From the NCBI GenBank assembly GCA_023415835.1, contig JAEZJK010000027.1, forward strand, positions 1-52,634: a stretch of DNA of 52,634 nt, written 5' to 3'. Below are positions 8,125-14,480 of the stretch, one piece after another. The first letter of the stretch is position 1; each line of letters starts with the position of its first letter. This DNA comes from Bacillota bacterium (GTDB taxonomy: Bacteria; Bacillota; UBA4882; UBA8346). A program made the position numbers and the translations under genes. The notes under the pieces were generated by a model. That model was given only the letters and a program-made list of their open reading frames with translations. It did not search any database and had not been told where the DNA came from.

Positions 8125-9298
8125 TCACTGAAATATTCATAATAATAAATTCTGCCGGTCTGACAGGAGCAAAACCGATCCTGATAAATAAGTTGCCTTG
8201 GGAACCCGATTCCGGGGAGTTGTTTTCAGCGTCAATCTTGATAAAGAAAGCCTCCTCCGGTTTGTTTCCCATGAAAGCTCCTGATCTCCACAACTGTGTG
8301 AGGAAAGGGTCGATGTTTTGTTTGATCCGGAACCATAAAGAAGGGTTCGAGGTTTCAAAGGCAACCCATGACAGCCCCTTTCTAATTGATTGTTCAATAT
8401 AAATTTGCTGCCTTCGGATGTTAAGGTATTTCCATTCCGGATCTTGGGAAAGAGTACGGGCGCCCCAGATGCAAAATCCGGTCGGGGTGGATATAATCGG
8501 ATTAATCCCTACTGAACTTAACTGAGAGGCATCTTCAGTTTTTAAAGCAATTTCAGTTCCTGTCGCCAGTCCAAGATGGCCGTTAGCGTTCCCGGCAGGA
8601 GCTTTATGGACGCCGAAGGTAGCGTCGGTAAAGGCGTTTCGTCCCGCCATTGAACCGGAGGGCGGGATCAATTTTCTTTGGTTGGATGAAGGGTCGTTGA
8701 TCATAATCCAAGGATAATAGATTGCTCCATAGGAAGAGTTGAAAGAGTTATTTCCGGATTTGATGCGAGCGATTTCATTAGGGGAACTTCCTAGCGGCGG
8801 GTCGGCGATTAAAAAGCAATCCTTACGTTTTTGGCAATAACTTAACGCCGTTGTAATAGCAGCCTGATCCCCAGCCCAATCCGGAATAGCAATGATATTG
8901 ACATCATTGACCGGATTAAGGGCATTAAGTCCTGAATAGAGAGCGGAGCTATCCGATACTCGAACTACGTAACAGCGGGTTCCGCCTTCCTGGAAGAAAG
9001 AATAGACAGCGTAGCCTAGATAGCCATTATTCCGTAATCCCCCGAACCGGTTTATAAACTGATTCCAAGCGGTGATCAACGTGGCTCTATCCAGCGGACC
9101 TTGGTCAGCGATGCCGATAAAAGCAGCGTTTGAGGTTTGGACACCCATAATTGGCTGATTACTGCTTGGTATTTCTTCGATATAAACTCCGGGTTGACGA
9201 ATAGAGGATATGGGAGACGAAGAGGACATTTTAGCTGCGAATACGGTTATTCCGGTGAGTAAAAATAGTATTAAGGCAAAAATAGTTCTACGACTCAT
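8108..9298 (-). CDS. Tail-sheath-like protein with an N-terminal Sec signal peptide
   Basis: About 396 residues. After a hydrophobic leader (RRTIFALILFLLTGITVFAA, a Sec signal with AxA-type end) comes a canonical contractile tail sheath start: QPGVYIEEIPSSNQPIMGVQ, TSNAAFIGIADQGP, then FINRFGG. The C-terminal sheath domain has NIRRQQIYIEQSIRKGLSWV, NPSLWFRIKQNIDPFLTQLW, GAFMG and the closing IRIGFAPVRPAEFIIMNIS strand. The length fits short phage or extracellular-contractile-system sheaths. I chose ATG 9298, not 9304, because GGAGG lies 7 nt upstream of 9298 but almost abuts 9304. A further Met (residue 24 from this start) marks where a normal cytoplasmic sheath would begin. No tube, baseplate, ATPase or terminator-of-length genes accompany it. 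Family knowledge: sheaths assemble in the cytoplasm, so an exported one is unusual. Confidence 0.85.
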   Translation of the reverse strand: MSRRTIFALILFLLTGITVFAAKMSSSSPISSIRQPGVYIEEIPSSNQPIMGVQTSNAAFIGIADQGPLDRATLITAWNQFINRFGGLRNNGYLGYAVYSFFQEGGTRCYVVRVSDSSALYSGLNALNPVNDVNIIAIPDWAGDQAAITTALSYCQKRKDCFLIADPPLGSSPNEIARIKSGNNSFNSSYGAIYYPWIMINDPSSNQRKLIPPSGSMAGRNAFTDATFGVHKAPAGNANGHLGLATGTEIALKTEDASQLSSVGINPIISTPTGFCIWGARTLSQDPEWKYLNIRRQQIYIEQSIRKGLSWVAFETSNPSLWFRIKQNIDPFLTQLWRSGAFMGNKPEEAFFIKIDAENNSPESGSQGNLFIRIGFAPVRPAEFIIMNISVNTKGN

Positions 9299-9333
9299 AT
9301 CCATACCTCCAACAAATTATTATTTTAGTTGTT

Positions 9334-9447
9334 TTAGTTTTGCTTCTGCACCGTAAATACCGTCTTAACCTTGCCGCCGAACATGGTATTCGGCTGAATG
9401 GTCAATCCTTCTTCGGGAATCGGTAGTTCGCCTTTGAGCGTAATCAT
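9334..9447 (-). CDS. 37-residue microprotein, copy A
   Basis: ATG at 9447 behind a perfect AAGGAGG at optimal spacing; 37 codons then TAA. The core is GELPIPEEGLTIQPNTMFGG, followed by a KTV...TVQKQN tail. The protein is 33/37 identical to copy B at 10417-10530. Differences are conservative (T/A, V/A, F/I), and most DNA changes lie at silent positions, which indicates selection on the peptide. No signal peptide or membrane segment. It lies 35 nt upstream of the sheath gene, with no terminator between, so the two are probably co-transcribed. Family unknown to me. Confidence 0.75.
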   Translation of the reverse strand: MITLKGELPIPEEGLTIQPNTMFGGKVKTVFTVQKQN

Positions 9448-9456
9448 GTAGCCTCC

Positions 9457-9483
9457 TTACTTTATTATTCTCTGCAACGACAT
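9457..9483 (-). CDS. Possible leader mini-ORF upstream of microprotein A
   Basis: ATG at 9483 preceded by AAGGAG encodes MSLQRIIK and stops with TAA at 9457-9459. That TAA is embedded in the TAAGGAGG ribosome binding site of microprotein A, so translation of the two would be coupled. The Shine-Dalgarno to ATG spacing is short (3 nt). Too short to confirm by inspection. Confidence 0.3.
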   Translation of the reverse strand: MSLQRIIK

Positions 9484-9509
9484 TTTCTCCTTAATTTCTT
9501 ATGAATAGT

Positions 9510-9555
9510 AAAAATAATGCCCTTATTGCTCTGGGAAATAAGGAGTATTATTTTT
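9510..9555. terminator. Bidirectional terminator between the GH12-like lipoprotein and microprotein A
   Basis: A long, nearly continuous stem: AAAAATAAT (9510-9518) pairs with ATTATTTTT (9547-9555), and CCTTATT (9521-9527) pairs with AATAAGG (9537-9543). A-rich and T-rich flanks allow either direction. On the minus strand it would end or weaken transcription from the lipoprotein gene before microprotein A. Confidence 0.65.
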
Positions 9556-9558
9556 TGT

Positions 9559-10377
9559 TCAGTTCACGTGAATAGATAAAGACTTGCTCTCTAAGCCCAC
9601 TCCGCCTTTCCAAATTTGGAAACCGGCAAATATTGTAGTCAAATAGTGACTGTTAGTGATATAACCTTGGCTGATCGCATCTTTAATGAACAGGTTTAAG
9701 TCAATAGCGACATCAGAATCCGTGGATTGAGTTACATAGGTTACACAAGGTGTTCCATTTAAAGTTCCGTACCAAACATTATAGTTGTCGGAAGAAATGG
9801 AGACATTATTTCTTATACTTCCTGTTGGCTGAGGACCTGATGGACTAGCAAGCCAGACTATCAATTTACCCCCGCTTGGTTCCCCACTGTCCCCACTGGA
9901 GTTTGTACTAAACCAAAGTTCAAATAGAGCGTTATATGTTCCGGATACGCTAGTGGCTGACCAACTCCAGCTTACTGGGATTGACGAACACGAGGAGTTT
10001 TGTTTTGGTAGGCCGACTGAAGGTGTTTCATTGGTGCGGCATTTTCCAATAAACACTGATGGAAAAGAGCCGGGCGCTGCATTAGTTGGCGACTCACCAT
10101 TAAAAGCGGTTACTTTAAAGTTGTTACCGCTATATGTGATCGTTTGAGTGATCCCGGTGCTGACGTTGTTTTGAACTATGTAGTTTTGGCCGCCATCGTT
10201 AACTAATACATAACCGTTGTTTGAGGTAATAGTGTCATCAGTGACACCGTTGCCGGGGGACTGAGTAGGAGTTGGCGTTGGCACCGTCTCGTTATTACCC
10301 CCTCCGCCGCCACACCCAGAAAAGGTTATCACCAATATTAAAATAGAAATGAATAGAATATTTGATAGTTTTATCAT
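9559..10377 (-). CDS. Lipoprotein with a GH12-fold domain lacking both catalytic Glu
   Basis: A 272-residue lipoprotein: signal ends in ITFSGC, then Gly-rich and Pro/Thr linkers. From about residue 105 it follows glycoside hydrolase family 12: SFPSVFIGKC, SSIPVSWSWS, NALFELWFST, LIVWL, NVWYG, DLNLFIKDAISQGYITNSHY and AGFQIWKGGVGL. Family knowledge: the nucleophile is the Glu of the E-(I/L)-M-I-W strand and the acid/base is the Glu of the AGFE(I/P)W or GTEPF motif. Here these positions read K (GGKLIVWL) and Q (AGFQIW). I infer a non-hydrolytic beta-glucan or xyloglucan binding protein on the cell surface. ATG start behind AAAAAGGAG. It lies between the two microprotein copies. Confidence 0.75.
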   Translation of the reverse strand: MIKLSNILFISILILVITFSGCGGGGGNNETVPTPTPTQSPGNGVTDDTITSNNGYVLVNDGGQNYIVQNNVSTGITQTITYSGNNFKVTAFNGESPTNAAPGSFPSVFIGKCRTNETPSVGLPKQNSSCSSIPVSWSWSATSVSGTYNALFELWFSTNSSGDSGEPSGGKLIVWLASPSGPQPTGSIRNNVSISSDNYNVWYGTLNGTPCVTYVTQSTDSDVAIDLNLFIKDAISQGYITNSHYLTTIFAGFQIWKGGVGLESKSLSIHVN

Positions 10378-10416
10378 AACCTAGATACTCCTTTTTAAGT
10401 GAGAAAGTTAAGTTCT

Positions 10417-10530
10417 TCAGTTCTGCTTCTGCACTGTTATTACCGTCTTAGCCTTGCCGCCAAACATGGTATTCGGCTGAATGGTCAATCCTTCTTCGGG
10501 AATTGGCAGTTCGCCTTTGAGCGCAATCAT
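10417..10530 (-). CDS. 37-residue microprotein, copy B
   Basis: ATG at 10530 behind GGGAGG; 37 codons, TGA at 10417-10419. The core PIPEEGLTIQPNTMFGGK is the same as in copy A, with T3A, V28A and F32I-type changes. Its ribosome binding site overlaps the stop codon of the gene upstream (TAGGGAGG), which implies translational coupling. The lipoprotein gene follows 39 nt downstream. Each copy therefore precedes an exported protein gene on the minus strand. Confidence 0.75.
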   Translation of the reverse strand: MIALKGELPIPEEGLTIQPNTMFGGKAKTVITVQKQN

Positions 10531-10539
10531 GTAACCTCC

Positions 10540-10904
10540 CTAGTTAGACATTGCCTTTTTCCCCAGCCGTTGTTCATAAAAGGCTAATACTTTAGAAGGC
10601 GGGTCGTTACTTAAATAGATATAGTATTGGTAATCATTGTCCAGCGACATTCCGGCGGAGTTCTCCGGGTCAAAAATCGAGCCGGGATAGATCGGTATTC
10701 CCAACGTCTTTTCAGTGGGCGGGTTTTTGGCCAATTGACTTGCTTTTGTGCTGTTTCTTGGTCCATCGCTTGCTCCTGTTCATCAGTTAAGGCTTCTTGA
10801 GATTTGATCACCAGGATCCGAACCGTAATCCGGGTGCTGTTAAAGATCACTTTTTCCTGCGCGTCATATCCCTCGTCTTCGACTAAGATCGAATATTGGG
10901 CCAT
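10540..10904 (-). pseudogene. Small gene split by a single frameshift in an A run
   Basis: Frame one starts at ATG 10904 (MAQYSILVEDEG...) and is sensible to about residue 53 (QETAQ). Frame two picks up at once with KASQLAKNPPTEKTLGIPIY, runs through YPGSIFDPENS and SKVLAFYEQRLG, and stops at 10540. The join falls in an AAAA run (T run at 10744-10747 on the plus strand). One more A would fuse both parts into a protein of about 118 residues. The second half matches the P-x-YP...FY domain at the C-terminus of the protein encoded at 20424-21533. It may be a true mutation, a sequencing slip or slippage-prone expression. There is no signal peptide. Confidence 0.65.
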
Positions 10905-10964
10905 GTCTCATTATCAATGATCGAATAGTGTAGTGTGAATTACTATAATAATAAAATAGTGGTT

Positions 10965-10985
10965 CTAAACAAATTCTAAACAAAA
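10965..10985. promoter_or_regulatory. Direct-repeat operator candidate (11-bp period), copy 1
   Basis: CTAAAC occurs twice 11 bp apart within a 21-bp stretch that recurs exactly at 21657-21677. It lies about 60 bp upstream of the first gene of this minus-strand locus. An 11-bp spacing places both half-sites on one face of the helix, as for OmpR/PhoP-type regulators (family knowledge); the cognate regulator is unknown. Confidence 0.5.
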
Positions 10986-11000
10986 GATATAACCGCATTT

Positions 11001-11040
11001 AAAGTAAAAATGGCATACAGTTGTACGCCATTTTTACTTT
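11001..11040. terminator. Strong bidirectional terminator downstream of the LuxR-type gene
   Basis: A perfect 14-bp stem, AAAGTAAAAATGGC (11001-11014) with GCCATTTTTACTTT (11027-11040). It lies 75 bp beyond the stop of the LuxR-type gene and separates it from the next minus-strand locus. Confidence 0.75.
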
Positions 11041-11114
11041 ACTATTTATTACATCGAAGATAAATTCAAATTCTTGGGTCTGGGAAAATTGAATTTATTA
11101 TACTAGATTTTTCG

Positions 11115-12743
11115 CTATTCCTCGGCATCCACCGCGCCGTCTTTTTCTCTCATCATCTTAACATAGACAAGTAACTCTTTCCTGGATGTGACGTTGAGTT
11201 TAGTGTAAATCCGTTTGTTATGGGTTTTGATGGTATTGATCGAAAGGCATAATATCTTGGTAATCTCCTTTGCCGTGTACCCTTCCATATAAAGATTGAA
11301 TACCGACCGCTCGGCTGGTGAGAGAGTCTTAATATTCTTCACAAAGGCGTTGAAAAGGGTGGAGGTTTCAGTCTGATCTTTTGGCTGCGGTGAAAGATCG
11401 TCGAACGCGTCTTGGGAGGCTAAAAAGGCAAATAAGTCATCGATTTCGTGAATATTGGTTTTCTCATACTCTGAAACCTTGCGGTTTTTTACCATTTCTA
11501 GGGCGCCCACTACCGGTGCGATATATCTCCGGCTGAGCAACGACGCCGCGGCCACGCTAAAGATGAGCAGTGCCAGTAGTAAAATCAAGATATAGCGGTT
11601 TTGGCTCATGATATATGCCGACAAATCTTGCTCCGGTATCAGAACGGCCAAGGCCCACTCTTCTCCGGCAAATGCAGCGTTCTTCGGGTAAAGGCGGATT
11701 TTTTGATGTATGCCGGAATAAACAGCTCCGTCCGGGGCCGTATATCTAGAAAGACTGTTTCCCTGTGCTTTGATGGACATAGAACCGTCCATTTGGGAAG
11801 GTGTGGCTGAGTAATTTCCAGCGTATAGCGCTCGAGATGCATCGAGGGTATATTCCCGCATCGGCGCGAGCATGGCAAAAGCCCGGGTATAGGTATTGTT
11901 ATTTGGAGTATTTTCCAACTTGAACAGCATCGCACTTACCTCGAACCCGCAAACGCCCAAAATAGTACCATCAGAGGCAATGAGCGGCACGCACAATAAC
12001 ATAGCCTGCTCATAGTCGCCCGCCAGCGTACAGCTTGGGTTCCAGTAGTAGAGTCGGGAAAGTTCAAGTTCACTGTCTGCGGCTGCGCTCATGGTGGTGA
12101 AAAAGAAATCACCCGGTTCGACATTAAATTCCATCCGCCATTGCGGCAATATATAAAAATTTTTTTGCCGCGCAATCGAAGCGGGACCCCGCAAAAAGCG
12201 AATAGCTGGAGAAGAAAGGTTTATAGCGTTGGGTTCCATATTCTTAAAAAAAAGCCCAGCCCGGGAATGCTCGGCGCCTAAAAGCGACGGGTTGACCGTC
12301 GCGTCCAGCGTTAGGAATACACCGCTGCTTTGGTTCTTTTCCAACGCTGTGATCAATTGCTCTACCAATTCACTGAGGATTGGCTCTAAAAGTCCGGGGT
12401 TCTTTTTAAGCTCGGCAGGCTTCAAGTTAGCGACGTTTAGTCTTTTTTCGATCTGTTCTGTCAAACGTTTTGAGAGTGCTAAACCTTCAATAGATAGGGC
12501 GCCGAAATCTTGCGATACATCCTCGGCAATGTGCCCAAGTGCGTTTTTTACGAAGATATGACTTTCCTTCAGTCCAACGGAAAATACCCCGGTGGAGAAG
12601 AGAATTAGAAACAGCCCCGACATAACCGCAACCAGAAAGAGGATGAAGAAGGCAAAAGAGCGTCGTTGCAAGGAAAGGCCGTTTTTTCCGGATGACCGGA
12701 ACTCCGTAAACAGCTCCCGTAACGACATGTTTAGCTTATTCAT
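11115..12743 (-). CDS. Membrane-anchored sensor with LuxR-type DNA-binding domain
   Basis: 542 residues. TM1 at about 30-53 (FAFFILFLVAVMSGLFLIL), an extracellular sensor region at 54-385 resembling a Cache domain, TM2 at about 386-408 (YILILLLALLIFSVAAASLL), then a cytoplasmic linker. Residues about 475-540 form a GerE/LuxR helix-turn-helix (LSPAERSVFNLYMEGYTAKE, ILCLSINTIKTHNKRIYTKL). It has no receiver or kinase domain, so one chain would sense outside and act on DNA inside. The start ATG follows GGGGG. An orphan sugar-binding lipoprotein gene sits immediately upstream on the same strand and is its likely ligand partner (inference). Target genes are not evident. Confidence 0.8.
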   Translation of the reverse strand: MNKLNMSLRELFTEFRSSGKNGLSLQRRSFAFFILFLVAVMSGLFLILFSTGVFSVGLKESHIFVKNALGHIAEDVSQDFGALSIEGLALSKRLTEQIEKRLNVANLKPAELKKNPGLLEPILSELVEQLITALEKNQSSGVFLTLDATVNPSLLGAEHSRAGLFFKNMEPNAINLSSPAIRFLRGPASIARQKNFYILPQWRMEFNVEPGDFFFTTMSAAADSELELSRLYYWNPSCTLAGDYEQAMLLCVPLIASDGTILGVCGFEVSAMLFKLENTPNNNTYTRAFAMLAPMREYTLDASRALYAGNYSATPSQMDGSMSIKAQGNSLSRYTAPDGAVYSGIHQKIRLYPKNAAFAGEEWALAVLIPEQDLSAYIMSQNRYILILLLALLIFSVAAASLLSRRYIAPVVGALEMVKNRKVSEYEKTNIHEIDDLFAFLASQDAFDDLSPQPKDQTETSTLFNAFVKNIKTLSPAERSVFNLYMEGYTAKEITKILCLSINTIKTHNKRIYTKLNVTSRKELLVYVKMMREKDGAVDAEE

Positions 12744-12796
12744 GTTTCGCCCCCAGTTTCCCGTAAATTCTTTTCTGAAGTAAATTTCATATCTAA

Positions 12797-12824
12797 ATTT
12801 GCATTCTTAAAGCCGAATGCAAAT
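12797..12824. other. Hairpin between the binding-protein and LuxR-type genes
   Basis: A perfect 10-bp stem ATTTGCATTC / GAATGCAAAT with an 8-nt loop, nested inside a second inverted repeat (TGAAGTAAAT at 12776-12785 with ATTTACTTCA at 12840-12849). It fills the 108-bp gap between the two genes. It could lower regulator levels relative to the binding protein or protect the mRNA 3' end; there is no long U tract. Confidence 0.5.
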
Positions 12825-12851
12825 AGTATTTAAATCGGTATTTACTTCATC

Positions 12852-14213
12852 CTATCTTGTAACAAATGCCCTAAAAAGATCCTGGCTAATAGCCGGTACT
12901 GCTTTATTCCCCTTCAATACCCTTGCCCTGCCGTCCCGCATCGCCTGTTTGAGAACTGTCTCATACTCTTTGCTCAATTTGTCAAAACTGTAGTAATTGG
13001 GCGGAATCATGAAGGTGTATTCCCCGTACATTTGAGTGGCCGCTTTTAGCAACTTTTTCAGATTTTCGTTTTTTACCGTGTTAATCTCCTGTTTCATGTT
13101 GTTTTGAAAGGCTTTTTTGGTCACCGGCAGGTAACCGGTGGAGGAGACAAAGCGCATGTTCTGCTCCGGCTGGGTGAACCATTTTAAAAATAACGCGGCG
13201 GCGTATTCTTTTTTAGGTGTGGAGCGCGCGACACACATGCCCGCGCCTCGTTGCAAAGCGAATTTCTTACCGCCCTCAAAAATTGGATAAGGCAAGACGG
13301 TATAGGTAGTCGCCTCGGTATTATTATCCGGATAGGTAATACTGTCGCCGTAAAACAGGATTCCAGCCGTGGATCCGGTGGAGCAGACGATTTCACCTGT
13401 CTTGGATAGATCGGAAGAATAACCATCGGTTAAACCATAACCGCCCGCGAGCGCGGGGAGGACGGAGAAATCCCAAATACGCCGGAATTCATCCGAACTG
13501 ACTCCTAGATGATCGGGTTTCACAAATTCACCGCCCATTTGAGCGATTCCCACCTGTGCGATGTTAAACCAGGAATCGGCAGTATAAAACGCTTTGCCGT
13601 CATTTGCAATATTTGGCGTCAGGGAGTCAGTCCACTGGTAATACTTGACCGCCGCTTTCGCGATCCCCTCAAAGGTGAAAAGGCTGGTAAGCGTAACGCC
13701 GGTGGCTGCAGAAAAACGGTCAAACAGCGTTTGATTGACAAATAAAACCTCGGTGGACTTGGCAATTGGGAATACATACAGCTTACCGTCGGGGAGCCTG
13801 CCTTCCTCAATAAATTGGGGTAGGTACGCCTCAAGTTCTTTACTGCTGAATTGGCCGTCCAAAGGCGCCAAGAGACCCTGCTCAGACAGGATAAGGGCTG
13901 TTTTGGGATAGGCCGTTACGATATCCGGCATATCCGGCGCGCCGGGATCACCGGCAGCGATCATCGAAAGCTTTTCTTGTAAATCTTTTGATGCGGAAAT
14001 GGAGGTCACACTTAAAATGATGCCTTTCTTCCGCCCAATAGTGCTATTGAACTCGTCGATCAGTTCGTCCATAGCGCCATGCATCTGGCCGCCATAGTTG
14101 TGCCATATGGCGATAGTCACCGGATTTTTCGGATCCAGCTTGACGCCGCTACATCCGGTGAGTGAATAAAGCAGCATAATGCTGAGTATCATTGGCGCAA
14201 ACAATTTCCTCAA
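12852..14213 (-). CDS. Sugar-binding lipoprotein (ABC solute-binding family 1), orphan
   Basis: 453 residues with a lipoprotein signal ending SLTGC. The fold signature of extracellular solute-binding family 1 is clear: VTIAIWHNYGGQMHGAMDEL near the N-terminus, MPDIVTAYP, LYVFPIAKSTEVLFVNQTLF, GILFYGDS, then AALFLKWFTQPEQNMRFVSS and TGYLPV at the hinge-proximal end. It is nearest to glycerol-phosphate/maltose type binders; the ligand is unknown. It starts at TTG 14213 with GGGAGG 10 nt upstream. No permease or ATPase genes adjoin; the only partner is the membrane LuxR-type regulator downstream, suggesting a sensing rather than a transport role. Confidence 0.8.
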   Translation of the reverse strand: MRKLFAPMILSIMLLYSLTGCSGVKLDPKNPVTIAIWHNYGGQMHGAMDELIDEFNSTIGRKKGIILSVTSISASKDLQEKLSMIAAGDPGAPDMPDIVTAYPKTALILSEQGLLAPLDGQFSSKELEAYLPQFIEEGRLPDGKLYVFPIAKSTEVLFVNQTLFDRFSAATGVTLTSLFTFEGIAKAAVKYYQWTDSLTPNIANDGKAFYTADSWFNIAQVGIAQMGGEFVKPDHLGVSSDEFRRIWDFSVLPALAGGYGLTDGYSSDLSKTGEIVCSTGSTAGILFYGDSITYPDNNTEATTYTVLPYPIFEGGKKFALQRGAGMCVARSTPKKEYAAALFLKWFTQPEQNMRFVSSTGYLPVTKKAFQNNMKQEINTVKNENLKKLLKAATQMYGEYTFMIPPNYYSFDKLSKEYETVLKQAMRDGRARVLKGNKAVPAISQDLFRAFVTR

Positions 14214-14252
14214 TATGATCGCCTCCCTTAATTAGGCCGAGCATCTTTGTAA

Positions 14253-14306
14253 AATCACCCCAAAAATCACCCCTATTTTGGAAATTGAATCACCCTTTGG
14301 GTGATT
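14253..14306. promoter_or_regulatory. AATCACCC repeat cluster upstream of the sensor operon
   Basis: Three direct copies of AATCACCC (14253-14260, 14265-14272, 14288-14295) and one inverted copy GGGTGATT (14299-14306). The last two form an 8-bp palindrome with a 3-nt loop. The cluster lies 40-93 bp upstream of the binding-protein start, the expected place for an operator. The LuxR-type product of the operon is the natural candidate binder (inference). Confidence 0.5.
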
Positions 14307-14480
14307 ATAGAAAACGGGTAACGCTGTATAGTAAAGGCAGAGAACTTCGAGTTCAATCGTCCATGTATCAGCGGGAACAGTAACACTTCCTGTTTTAATT
14401 TTATCAATAAATCTAACTAAGTCAACTAAATATGCTGCGTCATTCCATTTCTTTTTGGCTAATAAATAAGGAGGACAGTA

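Noticed and set aside
8108..9298. Complete prophage or R-type bacteriocin locus
   Set aside because: Only a sheath-like gene is present; no tube, baseplate, lysis, integrase or packaging genes lie within 10 kb.
9457..9483. The mini-ORF as the decayed end of a copy of the YP-domain gene
   Set aside because: Its eight residues (MSLQRIIK) do not match the end of that gene (KKAMSN).
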